NCBI GenBank assembly: GCA_029379385.1
Contig: CM055607.1
Coordinates: forward strand, 15,438,001-15,502,000
Direction: 5' to 3'
DNA from: Quillaja saponaria
Lineage: Eukaryota; Streptophyta; Magnoliopsida; Fabales; Quillajaceae
Length of the DNA: 64,000 nucleotides
Shown here: positions 1-11,899 of the stretch, one piece after another
Layout: each line of letters opens with the position of its first letter
How positions within the stretch are numbered: the first letter of the stretch is position 1
Position numbers and translations under genes: made by a program
Notes under the pieces: model-generated
Databases searched by the model: none
Seen by the model: the letters and a program-made list of their open reading frames with translations, nothing else
What the model was told of the DNA's origin: nothing

Positions 1-118
1 TTAACATAAAGGTTTCCACTTTCCACACTTTTTTTCTGGTGTAATTTATCCCTTTCATTCCCACAGTGATTTTTTCTTATCTATTTTTCTTTTTCTTTTG
101 CTTTTGCTTTGTTCGTTC

Positions 119-152
<34 letters not shown>

Positions 153-281
153 TGGTGGGGGATGTTGGGGTTGAGAGGGTATTATGATTTAAGATATGTT
201 GTCCCCATACCTTCATTGATAAGTTGGTAATGACTAATGTTATCATAAATTCGTCCATCAGGTGGCTAATTCCTATTGTAT

Positions 282-312
<31 letters not shown>

Positions 313-521
313 GGGGCTGTGTGGTGTTGTGGAAGAGGGGGGAGGAATCAATACTATTTTTAACATAGCTGTATTTTGTTGCTACATTGCTGTATTCCCT
401 GTTATATACAAATATGGAGATGTGGCATATTAACTTGTACAGAATTTCTGGTGTAGTTGCATAAAATCATGAATGACTCCTACAAATTTTAGAATTTAAA
501 ATGCTAGTACTTATTTTGCAG
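1..521 (+). other. Intron sequence 5' of first visible threonine deaminase exon
   Basis: No coding exon is visible here. The stretch ends in a good 3' splice site (pyrimidine-rich, then TTTTGCAG at about 514-521), and the exon that follows starts in the middle of the protein, so this is most likely an intron whose upstream exons lie outside the window. It contains a T run followed by (GT)n near 119-150 and a T/G homopolymer block near 281-316. No other signal was seen. Confidence 0.7.
281..316. repeat. Homopolymer block T11 then G25
   Basis: Eleven T (281-291) are followed directly by twenty-five G (292-316). Long G runs are rare in AT-rich plant introns. It could be a real slipped-strand or quadruplex-forming tract, or a base-calling artefact. 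Confidence 0.95.
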
Positions 522-2486
522 GATATGTTTGAGGAGAAAAGGAGCATACTAGAACCAGCAGGTGCTCTTTCCCTTGCTGGAGCTGAAGCATACTGTAAGT
601 ATTATGGTCTCAAGGGAGAGAATGTCGTAGCTATAACAAGTGGAGCAAACATGAACTTTGATAAACTGAGAGTGGTGACTGAACTTGCTAATGTTGGTCG
701 GAAACAAGAGGCTGTCCTTGCGAGTGTTTTGCCAGAGGAGCCTGGCAGTTTCAAACAATTTTGTCAATTGGTATGTTTATAATACTTTAACGATTATCTT
801 AATTGAAGATGTTTTCTCTTAATGATGTGAAATGGTTCTTGTCTTGACTGGTAGGTGGGACACATGAATATCACCGAATTCAAATACAGATATAACTCTG
901 ATAAGGGGGCTGTTGTTCTGTACAGGTAAGAGTATAATAAGGAAATTCCAATATTTTCAGTTTAGATTCATTTTTGTTAACACTTTCTGCATTATGTTTT
1001 TTTTTCCTTTCTGGAATATAGACATATATATGTATTCTTTGTTAATTTCAAATTTTTTTCGTGTACTAGATTACAAGTTATATGGTGATTAGTAATATGT
1101 TTGAGAAACATTATACTATACCGTCCTTTGGAATTTTTTGCAGTGTTGGAGTTCACACAGTTTCTGAACTAAGAGCAATGAAGGAGCGAATGGAATTTTC
1201 AAAGCTTAAAACGTACAATCTTACAGAAAGTGAATTGGTTAAAGATCACTTGCGTTACCTGGTAATTATGTTAATAGAACGAGTTCCATTGTCATCTTCT
1301 TTTCCTTCTCTCTCTCTATATATACGTACATATCTATCTAGCTATATCTATATCTATATTTATAAAAGGGAGAAGACCCTTATGGTCTCCTTCCTTTTTT
1401 GCTTTCTTACTTTCCCTTACATTCCAACATTTGTCCTTCAATTCTAGCTTATTTATTTTCTTAAAATGGACTTTTAAGTAATAACAAAATAATTAACCTC
1501 TTCCAGTCTCTCCCACCATCTCTATAAAAATAATTTTTATTATTTAATAAAATTAATTTCAAAATTTGTTACTTCCCTAATAACTAAAAAATTATAAAAC
1601 TATAAAACTAAAGACATTGAATACGTGCCTAAGCACGTGCACGAGGCTTATATATATTTATATCTATATATATACTATTATAAAAGTGAGAGACCCCTTA
1701 CAGTCTCATATTATATTAATATTTTTCATCAACTTCAATTAATTAAAAATTAAAAAAAAAACTTAGCTTCTTATAATAACTACTCACCTCTCCCATTCAC
1801 ATAACAATTTCATTTCCCTCCTTGTTAGTCCCACTAAACACTTTCAAATTCTGTGATAGTTTTCTCTCCCTTTTACAAAACAGTTATAAATTTTTTTTAC
1901 CTAGTTTCCTAAAAAATAGAAAGAGCACATGAGCTCGTGTGTAAGCAAATGCAACAGGGCTAGTGTATATATATGTGTGTGTCTATCAGTGTTTGGATTC
2001 ATGATTGCATTGCTGCTAGACACTGCAATCCTATCAATGGGGAAGGAAACACTTTTTTATTCTGCATTTGTATATTTTTACAGTTTCATGGCTATGTTTA
2101 CTTTCTCTCTCAGATGGGAGGCCGGATCAAATATTGAGAATGAGGTTCTTTGCCGTTTCATATTTCCAGAGAGGCCTGGTGCTCTGATGAAGTTTTTGGA
2201 CTCTTTCAGCCCACGTTGGAATATAAGTTTGTTCCATTACCGTGGACAGGTGGAAATTCTTAGTTTCCAATTCGGTTAATATGAAAATATTTATGATAAT
2301 GATAGTACCATGTCTGATTGCGTCCATGTATTTCCGCTGCAACAGGGTGAAACTGGTGCAAATGTATTGGTCGGAGTACAGGTACCATCGAGAGACATGG
2401 ATGAGTTCCATGATTGTGCTGACGGACTTGGATATGATTACACAGTGGTAACAAATGATGATGATTTCCAGCTTTTGATGCATTAA
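522..2486 (+). CDS. OMR1: Threonine deaminase (biosynthetic, plastid), 3' part, with frameshift
   Basis: This is the C-terminal part of the PLP enzyme that converts threonine to 2-oxobutanoate, the first committed step to isoleucine. Five exons are supported: 522-770, 855-925, 1144-1261, 2114-2249 and 2346-2486, all with GT/AG borders, giving about 237 residues. The first exon carries the end of the catalytic domain (EPAGALSLAGAEAY, AITSGANMNFDKLR). The rest is the pair of ACT-like regulatory domains (PEEPGSFKQFC; FPERPGALMKFLDSFSPRWN; FHYRGQGETGANVLVG), ending in QLLMH. Known family members use this region for isoleucine feedback. Exon 4 has one base too many (an A near 2126): it must start MGGR and continue SNIENEVLCRF, but these lie in different frames, and phase-0 translation meets TGA within eight codons. 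The exon is 136 nt where 135 would keep phase on both sides. N-terminal exons are outside the window. Confidence 0.93.
1353..1650 (+). mobile_element. Short Helitron-like element, copy 1, in threonine deaminase intron
   Basis: It starts A|TCTATATTTATAAAAGGGAG, the TC-type start typical of plant non-autonomous Helitrons. It ends in a GC-rich, hairpin-like stretch (AAGCACGTGCACGAGG) followed by CTTA|T, a degenerate CTRR|T end. About 298 bp, no coding capacity. The start sequence matches those of the copy at 1663 and of the minus-strand copy at 18297-18865. Confidence 0.6.
1663..1963 (+). mobile_element. Short Helitron-like element, copy 2, in threonine deaminase intron
   Basis: It begins A|TCTATATATATACTATTA, then AAAAGTGAGAGACCCCTTA. 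It ends GCAACAGGGCTAG|T, a canonical CTAG|T Helitron end. About 301 bp, non-coding, 12 bp downstream of copy 1 in the same orientation. The interiors of the two copies differ, so they look like two family members and not a recent duplication. Confidence 0.65.
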
Positions 2487-3708
2487 GTAGAACCAGCCCT
2501 TTTGAGTTCCAGTCTACAAATTATCAGATTCATTCCATGCTCAAGCTTCCAAAGGAGAGATCAGAGAGGAAAGTGAATGATCTCCATACGTAGGATCAGT
2601 TGACTGAAAGACTCCTGCTTTTTATATAGTGCGACAGGTTATTTCATTTTTGTAATGTATGATTAGTGTTCTAATTATTTGTTGAACAGAAATTTTAGCT
2701 TCTCCTGTTTGGTTAGTCTATTTATTTTGTAATATATGTAAGGAAAAGAATAATTTGGATTGAATTTCAGCAGCTTACATGTTGCTACCTGATGCATTGT
2801 TATGATTTCTAATTTTTGCAAGTTAAAAATCGTAAATGATTTAAGCTTTTCTTTGGGAAAAAAGTAAGGAAAGAAAGTAGAATGAAACGAAATTGGTGTA
2901 AAGATTTTAATTTTCTACTAAAGGAAAGAAAAGCAGGGTGAGTAAAATTATACAATCTTTTCATTTAATCCATCTTAAACGAAGCATTAGTATTTAGTAT
3001 GCAGTTCTTTTCTGTAAACATGATTAATAGTCTTAGACAACCTGTTCAGCTTTTCACATAAAGAGAATGGCATGATGATCTGCTTGCACTTATAGTAACA
3101 GACATGAGCACTCATGAATATCACAAGCAATTCAGGTAAAAGTCTAATCTTTACGTCTTTTTGCTTCAGTTGTGCAAAGGTGCCAAGAAATGTAAGTTTT
3201 TCATTATTGTAAAATGAAAGCAGGCTAAGTGAGCTTACAGGATTGAAGACACATATAAGCTCGCCTTTCTTCTAAGAAGAACTCTAAATCCATCTCCTAC
3301 ATAAACTTTTACCTACCACCCAAAATATAGAAAGTAGAAAAATCTCTTGGTGGCATATACTCTTCCCACATTTGGTGCTTTATGCAGAACATCAGTTGCA
3401 ACAAGCACCGGCTGAATTTTCACTTAAATTCTGTTGACAGTGTCTTTGTTTCGATTAAATTCACTTTCAGTTCCTCAAAAAAATCTCACAATTTTCAATT
3501 GGCCCTTGGGTAAAAGACAAAAACAGCTCTATGTGGGTGCATAACATATTTACCCAAGGATGAGCAGCTTTGTTGGAATCATTGCACCAGCATGGTCACT
3601 GACATAGGATGAGGATCTCCCTACCTATATTCTGCCCCAACTGTTTTGTTTATTTTCATTTCATTCATTCACCTCCTTTCTCCTTCCCTCAGCTATCAGA
3701 AACTTATA
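2487..3708. other. Threonine deaminase 3' UTR and GDSL upstream region
   Basis: The first few hundred bases are AT-rich and suit a 3' UTR and polyadenylation region. The remainder is the upstream region of the first GDSL gene. No further ORF, RNA gene or clear transposon end was seen. Confidence 0.6.
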
Positions 3709-5645
3709 ATGGATTCATCAAGTAGTTTCTTTGTATCATTTCTTGCTACATTAATGGTTTTCTCAGTTATTTATGGGAAACCAATTGTCCCTGCACTAAT
3801 AATATTTGGAGATTCTGTGGTTGATGTGGGAAACAACAACAACCTGCTTACCTTAATCAAGGCAGACTTTCCTCCTTATGGAAGAGACTTTGTTACTCAT
3901 AGACCAACTGGAAGGTTCTGCAATGGAAAGCTAGCCATAGATTTCACTGGTAACGTTTATCTACACAGTTACTCTTCATATCTGATGAGCTAATTAACAT
4001 GTTGCTCCAATTGTTTTGTTGAATTGCAGCTGAGTACCTTGGATTCACTTCATACCCGCTTGCTTATCTTAGCAAAGAAGCCAGAGGGAAGAACCTCTTA
4101 ACTGGAGTCAACTTTGCTTCAGCTGGTTCTGGTTATTACGATGCAACATCATTGTTATATGTAATTATTGAGAGATAAACTCTATGTATCTTCGACTCCA
4201 ACAAATACACTAACACAACCCCTTTGTTTTCTGGTCTTTTAGCATGCCATCTCATTGACTCAGCAGGTGAATTACTACAAGGAATACCAGAAGAAAGTTG
4301 TTGATATGGTGGGAAAAGCCAAAGCCAACACCATAATCTCCGGTTCAATCCATCTTCTTAGTGCAGGAAGTAGTGATTTTGTTCAGAACTACTACATCGA
4401 TCCCCTCCTAAATTTAGCCTACTCTCCTAATCAATTCTCATGCATTCTCATGAGATCCTATACTAATTTCATTCAGGTGTCTCCCATTTTAATACATTTG
4501 ATTTAGTATTAGTATCTTGTCCTCTACACAGTTACTCTTCATATCTCATGAGCTAATACATTTGATTTAGTTATTAGTTTTATGTTCTGCATATCCAAAA
4601 AGTACTAGGTTCATAGGAATTACAATCAGAAGACAATTGGATTCCCATAAAAACTTGTTTTAACATCAATTCATATAGCTATAACTTGTTGTCAGTGGCA
4701 GGAAGGCTTGGTGAGACATATCACTCCAATGGTAAACCAGATATAGTACTTCAATTGCATAATAATCAGTCTGCTTGTTACGAAAAGAAATCTAATAATG
4801 TTAACTTAAAAGAAAATTCACAAATTCGTCTAATCTCCTAAAAAAGGACCATTTTTTTGAATATGAACTTGATGTCAGAGTCTGTATGGTCTGGGAGCAA
4901 GGAAGATTGGAGTAACAACCTTGTCACCAATTGGGTGTTTGCCTGCTGCAATCACACTATTTGGCTTTGGAAGGAATCAATGCGTTGCAAGATTCAATCA
5001 AGATGCCATTTCATTCAACAATATGCTAAGAAGAACATCTCAGATTTTGCAGAACAGACTCCCAGGTCTACAACTTGTGGTATTTGATATCTACAAACCT
5101 CTCCTGAATTTGGTGACAAATCCTGCAGATAATGGTATGTATCTGGAAATAAGCAGCTAATTAGTGCGAAGCACAAGTCATCATATTCACTCATTAAATG
5201 GGCTTCATTTTCTCAATTTCCAGAAGAATATTAACCATACCAACAAAATTTCTGTAATTTAATCAACCTTCAGTATTGAAATTTTAAATATCCTCACTTA
5301 ATCACTAACTTCTATTACTTATATTTGAAATAGCAATATTCTAAAGTGACGTGCCCGCCACCCCCCCCACCAAAAAAAGAAAAAAGAAAAAAAAGAAGAA
5401 TGCAAAATGAAAAAAACCAGGACGTTAATATTGTTCTTTTGTATTGACAGGGTTTTTGGAGCCAAGAAAGGGTTGCTGTGGAACAGGTACATTGGAGACG
5501 TCCATGCTTTGCAATGCCATCTCTGTCGGGACATGCTCCAATGCTACGGAGTATGTATTCTGGGACGGCTTTCATCCATCAGAAGCAGCTTAATAGTGTC
5601 TTGGCTGTCGATCTACTTAGACAGGGAATCTCCCTAATCTCTTGA
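3709..5645 (+). CDS. GDSL esterase/lipase, tandem copy A (C-terminus frameshifted)
   Basis: A secreted serine hydrolase of the plant GDSL/SGNH family. Exons are 3709-3949, 4030-4160, 4243-4476, 4879-5134 and from 5451. The ATG at 3709 is preferred because it is followed by a hydrophobic signal peptide ([17 protein letters not shown]). Family blocks are visible: [15 protein letters not shown] with the catalytic Ser near residue 35; [19 protein letters not shown] with the Gly of block II/III; IGCLPA; and the C-terminal FWDGFHPSE with catalytic Asp and His. The frame stops at TAA 5591-5593, giving about 334 residues. One surplus base (a T near 5590) explains this: skipping it restores the tail seen in copy B, ending at TGA 5643-5645 (about 351 residues). 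All catalytic residues precede the break, so the product could still fold. The substrate cannot be told from sequence. Confidence 0.92.
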
Positions 5646-7220
5646 AAAAATAATTTGGAGTAATTTTCTGTTTATGGCAGTCATTAGCCTTAGATATTTT
5701 ATGAAAAGATGTTGTGACTGGTAAGATTCATATAGGTTTTTGGTGGACTAGCTTGGTGATTTTGGTTCCCTCATGGTTGAACTTGCAAATATATGCACTA
5801 AAAGTCTAACGCTATAGTGAAAGTGAGAGGAAATAATGGATGTCACTGTTTAAGTGTCTATTTTATTTTCTTAATTTTCTCCCATTTTCTTTCTTCTGTC
5901 TTTTCTCCCAAATAGAACATAAGGGAAAATTAAGGAGGAGAGAAGGGAATCGTTGCAATTGATGGCAGGCATTGTGTGGTAGTTGAAAGCCACAATGCAG
6001 TGCCTTTCATACATTAGGTGCCAAGTCTGATTGCCGTTTCTATTTGGGGTCCACCCTTTTTACTAATATATATCGTACGTTTTCCCTGGTATGTTGCCTT
6101 GAAACAAATATTCATTGCTTCCCTAGCAAGTACCTAATGACATTAAATGCTTAGCAAGTATAATTCACAGAAAGTACTAAAAGTATACATTGTATAGTAA
6201 AGATAGAATGTAATTACACGATTTTCGCCATTCAAATAGCAACAACAACCAGCCTCACAGAGCTAGTTGGTATCAGGTCACGTGAATTCTTTTCCTCCAT
6301 CCATTCATGTCAATACAAGTAGATAAAAGGAAAATATTAATAAAGAAGCATGATGAGTTATGTCTTTGTTGAAATAACATAGGAAAAATAGGAACCCAAT
6401 GCAACCAACAATGAAAACTCATTCACTACACATTGACTTACTTGTTGTTTGCAGCATATTTAAGATATACCGACCTCTTTTAATTAAGAGGGTGGTTCTT
6501 CAATGATTTTAAAACTTAAATGCCACCTACTGACATAATACAGATCAGATATGCTATGTTGCTACTTCATTCATTAAAGTTAACCCAGCATAATCCCATT
6601 GCTTATTGGCTTTGAAGACACTTACCTACAAAGCAAATTTGGTTTCATTTTCTTTTTTATACCAGATAAGGTGGGATGAGGAAAGAAGATGAAAAATGTA
6701 GGTAAAGCATCCATGCCAGTACCATAGCTGCCTTCTGTTTTTGGAATTTTCCTGTTCTTTTTATATGACGTGACCAAATAGATTGGCATTTGCATTAGGA
6801 AGGAAGGACGGTTTTTTGAGAACAGTTTGTTGAAGACACGCCACTTGTGGCTCCTTATATAAAACGTCAGTTGCAAATAAAGTACCAGCTTGTGCCTTAA
6901 AAAGTTTCTATCCTTTAACTAAATCTCCCTCAGCTGCACACAAAAATCCTAAAAACTAATTGATGGCAAGCATCTTTGGTGATGAACTGGGTATACCAGA
7001 GTGGACAGATTATAAGCTAAAAAATAGAATTACTTTACCCGGAAGCAGCTTTTCTTGGAACCATTAAGTACTCTTATCTTCCACACAGTTATTGCACTTT
7101 TGACCATCACTTCATGGGACTTCCACTACATAAATTCTCTTACATCTGCCTTTTTCTTCATTTTATATTCATTCATTTCCTTTCCCTTCTCCTTCCCTTG
7201 TATTGGACCATTAAGTGTTG
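5646..7220. other. Intergenic region between tandem GDSL genes
   Basis: It contains the 3' flank of copy A and the upstream region of copy B. A stretch near 6860-6950 loosely resembles the region 5' of copy A (near 3390-3480), as expected if promoter and gene were duplicated together. No other gene or transposon end was recognised. Confidence 0.55.
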
Positions 7221-9081
7221 ATGGGTTTTTCAAGTAGTCACCTTGTTTCAGTTCTTGCTGTATTGGTTTTCTCACTTGTTCATGGGCAACCTATTGTCCC
7301 TGCACTAATCATATTTGGAGACTCAGTTGTTGATGTGGGAAACAATAATAACCTGTTTACACTAGTCAAGGCAAACTTTCCTCCTTATGGAAGAGACTTT
7401 GTTACTCATAGACCTACTGGAAGGTTCTGCAATGGAAAGCTAGCCACAGATTTCACTGGTAAAATTCATCAACATATTTGTTCTTCTTCCTCTTCTTTTC
7501 AGACTCAATGATTTGTTGCTTGTTCTTCCATTTCCAGCGGAGTACCTTGGATTTACTTCATATCCACCTGCTTATATTAGCCAAGAAGCCAAAGGGAGGA
7601 ACCTTTTGACAGGAGCAAACTTTGCCTCAGCTGCTTCTGGTTATTATGACAGGACAGCACAGTTATATGTAAACATTTGGGGATAAAACTCAGTTTATTT
7701 CTGTTTCATATACATATATATATATACTAAAATAAACCTCTTTTTGTTTATGTAGAGTGCAATCTCATTGCCCCAGCAGTTGAATTACTACAGGGAGTAC
7801 CAGACCAAAGTTGTTAACATGGTAGGAAAAGCCAAAGCCAATGCCATATTCTCTGGTGCAATCCACCTTCTTAGTGCAGGAAGTAGTGATTACATTCAGA
7901 ACTACTACATTGATCCACTCCTAAACAGAGCCTACTCACCTGATCAATTCTCAGACATTCTCATGAGATCATATACTAATTTCATTCAGGTATCACATTT
8001 CTCCAAATTTCAATATTAGTATTCTGTACTCTGCCTTATTCATTTTCAAGGGAGAAAGGTGTTTGCATCTTGTTTTCTATATTATTATGTAGCGAGATTA
8101 CTTTATAAATGCAGTTAAATCCTTGACTTAATAGAAAATAAGGATAACACCCACACGTTTTGGAAACTAAACCCTTGTCTGAATATCAGTCAAGACATAA
8201 TCATTTTAATGGTAAACCATAATATTTGAATAACATACTGATTATTCTAGCAATTTTACTGGGAAGCTTTAGATAAGTATTCAAAATTTTCATTTGTCAT
8301 TTACAGAATTTGTATGGACTGGGAGCAAGGAGGATTGGAGTAACAAGCCTGCCACCAACTGGATGTTTGCCTGCAGCTATCACTCTATTTGGGGCTGGAA
8401 AGCAATCAATGCCTTGAAAGACTGAACCAAGATGCCATTTCATTCAACAATAAACTAAATAACATGTCTCAAAATTTGCAGAACAGACTTCCTGGTCTGA
8501 AACTTGTTGTCTTTGATATCTACCAGCCTCTCCTGGATATGGTCAGAAAGCCGATTGATAATGGTATTTGCCTGAATTACGAAGTTAATCAACATGTCAA
8601 GAACAACACATCTCTATGCTACAGCTTTTTAGCAAAGGCAGATAAGAAAACAAAACCACACTTCATAAAATATGGGAAAATTTCATGTGATTGAGTTAGT
8701 CTCTGCATTAACATTTTAAATTTGTTCCCTCAATCACCAATCACTTATTGTATCTGATTATGCACCATGCTATGTTACAACTTTTGTTTTACCAATAAGT
8801 ATTCCCCCTCCCCTTCTGCCATCCCTTCCATCAGGAATTAGGAAGTAGAAACTTGTACCAAATTATTTATTATTCTATGATCACAGGGTTCTTTGAGGTC
8901 AAGAAAGGCATGCTGTGGAACAGGAACAATAGAAACCTCCCTCCTTTGCAATGCCAGGTCTGTTGGGACATGCTCCAATGCTACACAGTATGTGTTCTGG
9001 GATGGATTCCATCCATCTGAATCAGCAAATAGAGTGTTGGCTGGCGATCTACTTGCAGAAGGAATCTCCCTAATTTCTTGA
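7221..9081 (+). CDS. GDSL esterase/lipase, tandem copy B (two frame errors)
   Basis: Exons are 7221-7458, 7538-7668, 7756-7989, 8307-8563 and 8887-9081, with the same positions and phases as copy A. The protein would be about 350 residues if frame were intact. It has a signal peptide ([13 protein letters not shown]), [44 protein letters not shown], and [20 protein letters not shown] at the end. Two errors break it. In exon 4 an extra A in the AAA at 8399-8401 shifts LFGAG out of frame with [11 protein letters not shown]. In exon 5 one surplus base near 8900-8910 separates GFFE from the in-frame [10 protein letters not shown]. As read, translation stops soon after exon 4 residue 35. Either it is a very young pseudogene or the sequence carries indel errors; strong conservation on both sides of each break favours the second. 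Close similarity to copy A shows tandem duplication. Confidence 0.9.
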
Positions 9082-9480
9082 AGGCATTCACACTGCAGTT
9101 TTTAGTCTGACCATTCGAATACAATGTTATTATGAAGAAAACATATAGGTCTTTTAGTGAATTGGGTCAGAGATTTGGCTTATCAATAAAGTTATGATCC
9201 GAAGAAACTTTTAGTATTTTGCAGCAGTATCAGATATGTAAAACACTTATACATGTGGCAAGGTTTTGATGCCTTTCCCTCAATTAATCCTTGGCTCCTT
9301 GCACTAATAAGATGAAAGAATTGCTTTATGCTATTTTTGCTTTGCTAAATAATGCTATAGTGTCAAAGAGAATGCCATGAAGCTACTAAGTTTTTTTTTT
9401 TTTTTTTTTGTTAATAAACGTTATAACAGTGGTTGCTGTTCTCTCTGCTTTGTGTGTGAAAGGGTTGAAATAGAAGAGAA
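9082..9480. other. 3' flank of GDSL copy B
   Basis: AT-rich 3' UTR/flank with a T run near 9391-9409. No ORF or element was seen before the hAT target duplication that starts at 9481. Confidence 0.6.
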
Positions 9481-9488
9481 CATAGCGG

Positions 9489-9939
9489 TAGGGGTGGCAA
9501 TGAGCTGAGCTAACTTGTGAATAGCTCGTAAGCTACTCGTTGAGAGTTCGGATCAAGCTAGGCTCATTTTTTAAACGAGCTAATCTTGAGATTTATTTTA
9601 AGCTTGTATAGTAAAACGAGCCGAGCTCAATCTTTACAAAGCTCGGCTCGTTTAATATTATTTAATATTTTTATTATTATTTATATATACATTTATAATA
9701 AATCTATATATATACAAAAAACTAACATAAATTGTTACTTGGTTTAGTGGATAATTTGCACAAATACTCACTAAGCTGGTCTTGGATTTAACTTTTCCTT
9801 GTCTGAAATTTGTTTTTAGAATTTTCAAAAGATCTTCACGAGTCCCTTAACGAGCTTAAGCTCGAGCTTGCCTAAAATGAGATGAGCCAAGCCGAGTTTT
9901 GCCAAAGCTCAGCTCAAGCTCGGCTAGTTGATAGCCCTA
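9489..9939. mobile_element. hAT-type MITE with perfect 8-bp target duplication
   Basis: Inverted ends are TAGGGGTGGCAA on the left and, read inward from the right, TAGGGCTATCAA. The flanks are an exact 8-bp duplication CATAGCGG at 9481-9488 and 9940-9947. The 451-bp body has no transposase and is rich in subterminal GAGC/GCTCG motifs on both arms, so it can fold back. Eight-base duplications with TAGGG-type ends are characteristic of hAT elements. Confidence 0.88.
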
Positions 9940-9947
9940 CATAGCGG

Positions 9948-11880
9948 TACCTTTTTTTTTTTTTTTTTTGGTAGCCTTTTTATTTATTTATTTATAGTGG
10001 TGTAGGGAGCTCATGGAAATTATAAGATTGTGTTTGGCAGATTGGATAAGAAGAGTAGGATAAGATATTTTTGTTAACCAAAATAAGAAATTCTCAAATT
10101 GTCTCCATATCCCCCTCATTCATCCGTTCACTCTTCCTCCTCCTCCTCATCTGTCAGCCCTCCTCCTTTTTCATTTTTCTCTCGTTTCACTTACCAATTT
10201 AAAGTCTAATTTCTTTTTAAAAAATAAAATTACAAAGTCAATATGTTATTTAAAGAAATCTTATTCAAAGTAATTTTTAACAAACTAGCATGTGACACAT
10301 GCAAAATGCACGGGTTTTGTTTGATATTTTTGAAGTATAAATGATAAAAATATGACTATGATTTCTTGAGTCAATTTCACTTTGATCCCTTAACTATTAT
10401 TAAAGTTGCAACGTCCCCCTACGTTCCCCCTACGTTTATAGATTTAAGCATACACCACCTTATAATTGAATACATTTTACAAATAGCCCAAATCATCCAA
10501 ATTGATAAGTAACTTTAACGATAAATAATTAGAAAGACTCAATTATTCCTATAAATATTATATATATTGATATATATATACTAATTAATTTTAAAGAAAC
10601 TTCAAGTCCAATCATCAACAACAACAATGAACCGGTCATCATTTACACTCATTCAACCAAAATAATTGACACTCAAGTCAAGGATTTAACAGCTTTGGTT
10701 TTTTAAAATGTAAAATTGACACTTACCTCTAAGCATATTATGATGAAAACCAAATAAATTTGTTATCTAATAAACAAGCACAAGTACAGAATATATTAGA
10801 AATGAATTTACTCTAAAAAATTCAAGATATTAAATTAGTTGAGTGGTTACAGTTTAAAAGAGTGTGAATAAATCAAAATTTTAAGTTATTTCCATTGAAA
10901 ATATTGTTCATCATCCATTGCACTTGGGTGTGAATGATTTTGAATGAATAGGTGTAAAATAAAATGAATTTTTGTTGTTGATTGGTTGAAGTTCTACAAA
11001 ATTAATATAGCAAGAATCAAAGTAGGTACATAATCTCTTATTGTAGTCATAAATAATAAATAGCTCACAATTATTCATTAAATCTAACAGCTTAATTCAA
11101 AATAGACTAAACTACTATCATTGTTATAAGTTTTTAATGTCCTTTTTAGTTTTTATATTTTTTGTCTATCAAATTGAACACTTTATGTTGATTTTATTGT
11201 AGTATAACATATTATATATTTCAATCAATGTATACTAAATTGGATCAATATAGATAGTTCATTTGTTAGAAGAAAAAAATAGAGAGAAAGAAAAACAACA
11301 TTAGAAAACTTATAATAATGATAGTTTAATCTTTTTTGAATTAATTTGTTACATTTAATAGATATTTTGGATAATGTTTTCAAGACTTAGACACCTATTG
11401 CCTTGCAAAACAGAGGATAATTTTTTTTGTCAAATTCCTCCTTTATCCTCCTACACGGTCCAATAAAATCAAGCAGCTAGCACAAGCAAGAAACGAGTGA
11501 AGAAGATTGACTTTGTACTACTAAATTCTCGGCTGTTACAAGATAGGAAACTAAATTCTCTAAAGGAAAAACAATGGCGGTGGAAAGGATGAAAGGAAGA
11601 GAAAGGAAACGGTGAAGGTAAATAGAAAGTGAATAGAAGCTAAATACCAAAAAGGAATGAGACCAAATTGGAAAAAGTAGAGTCGTAGTCAACCATTAAA
11701 ATTAGTGGTTAAATTTTTATCTTCAATGTATGTACAACTATATATATATATACCACAATTATTTTCTCTCTTATTGTTTTAGCTAAGCACTTATTTTATT
11801 TATCAATAAAATTTACGCATTTAGATTTTTAAGTTTTATCTCAACCAATTAAAGAGGTAAAAGTTACACTAAATTTCGTA
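9948..11880. other. AT-rich intergenic region with one Helitron-like 3' end
   Basis: No gene was seen. On the minus strand, TGTCACATGCTAG|T at about 10285-10297, preceded by a CCCGTGCATTTTGCATG-like hairpin, looks like a Helitron 3' end. A matching 5' TC end was not found to the right. Polypurine and polypyrimidine patches occur near 10130-10190 and 11560-11640. Confidence 0.45.
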
Positions 11881-11899
11881 CGAGCATTTTAAAGTGTAC

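Noticed and set aside
224..433. Open frame with a poly-Gly stretch
   Set aside because: Poly-Gly comes from the G25 run inside an intron.
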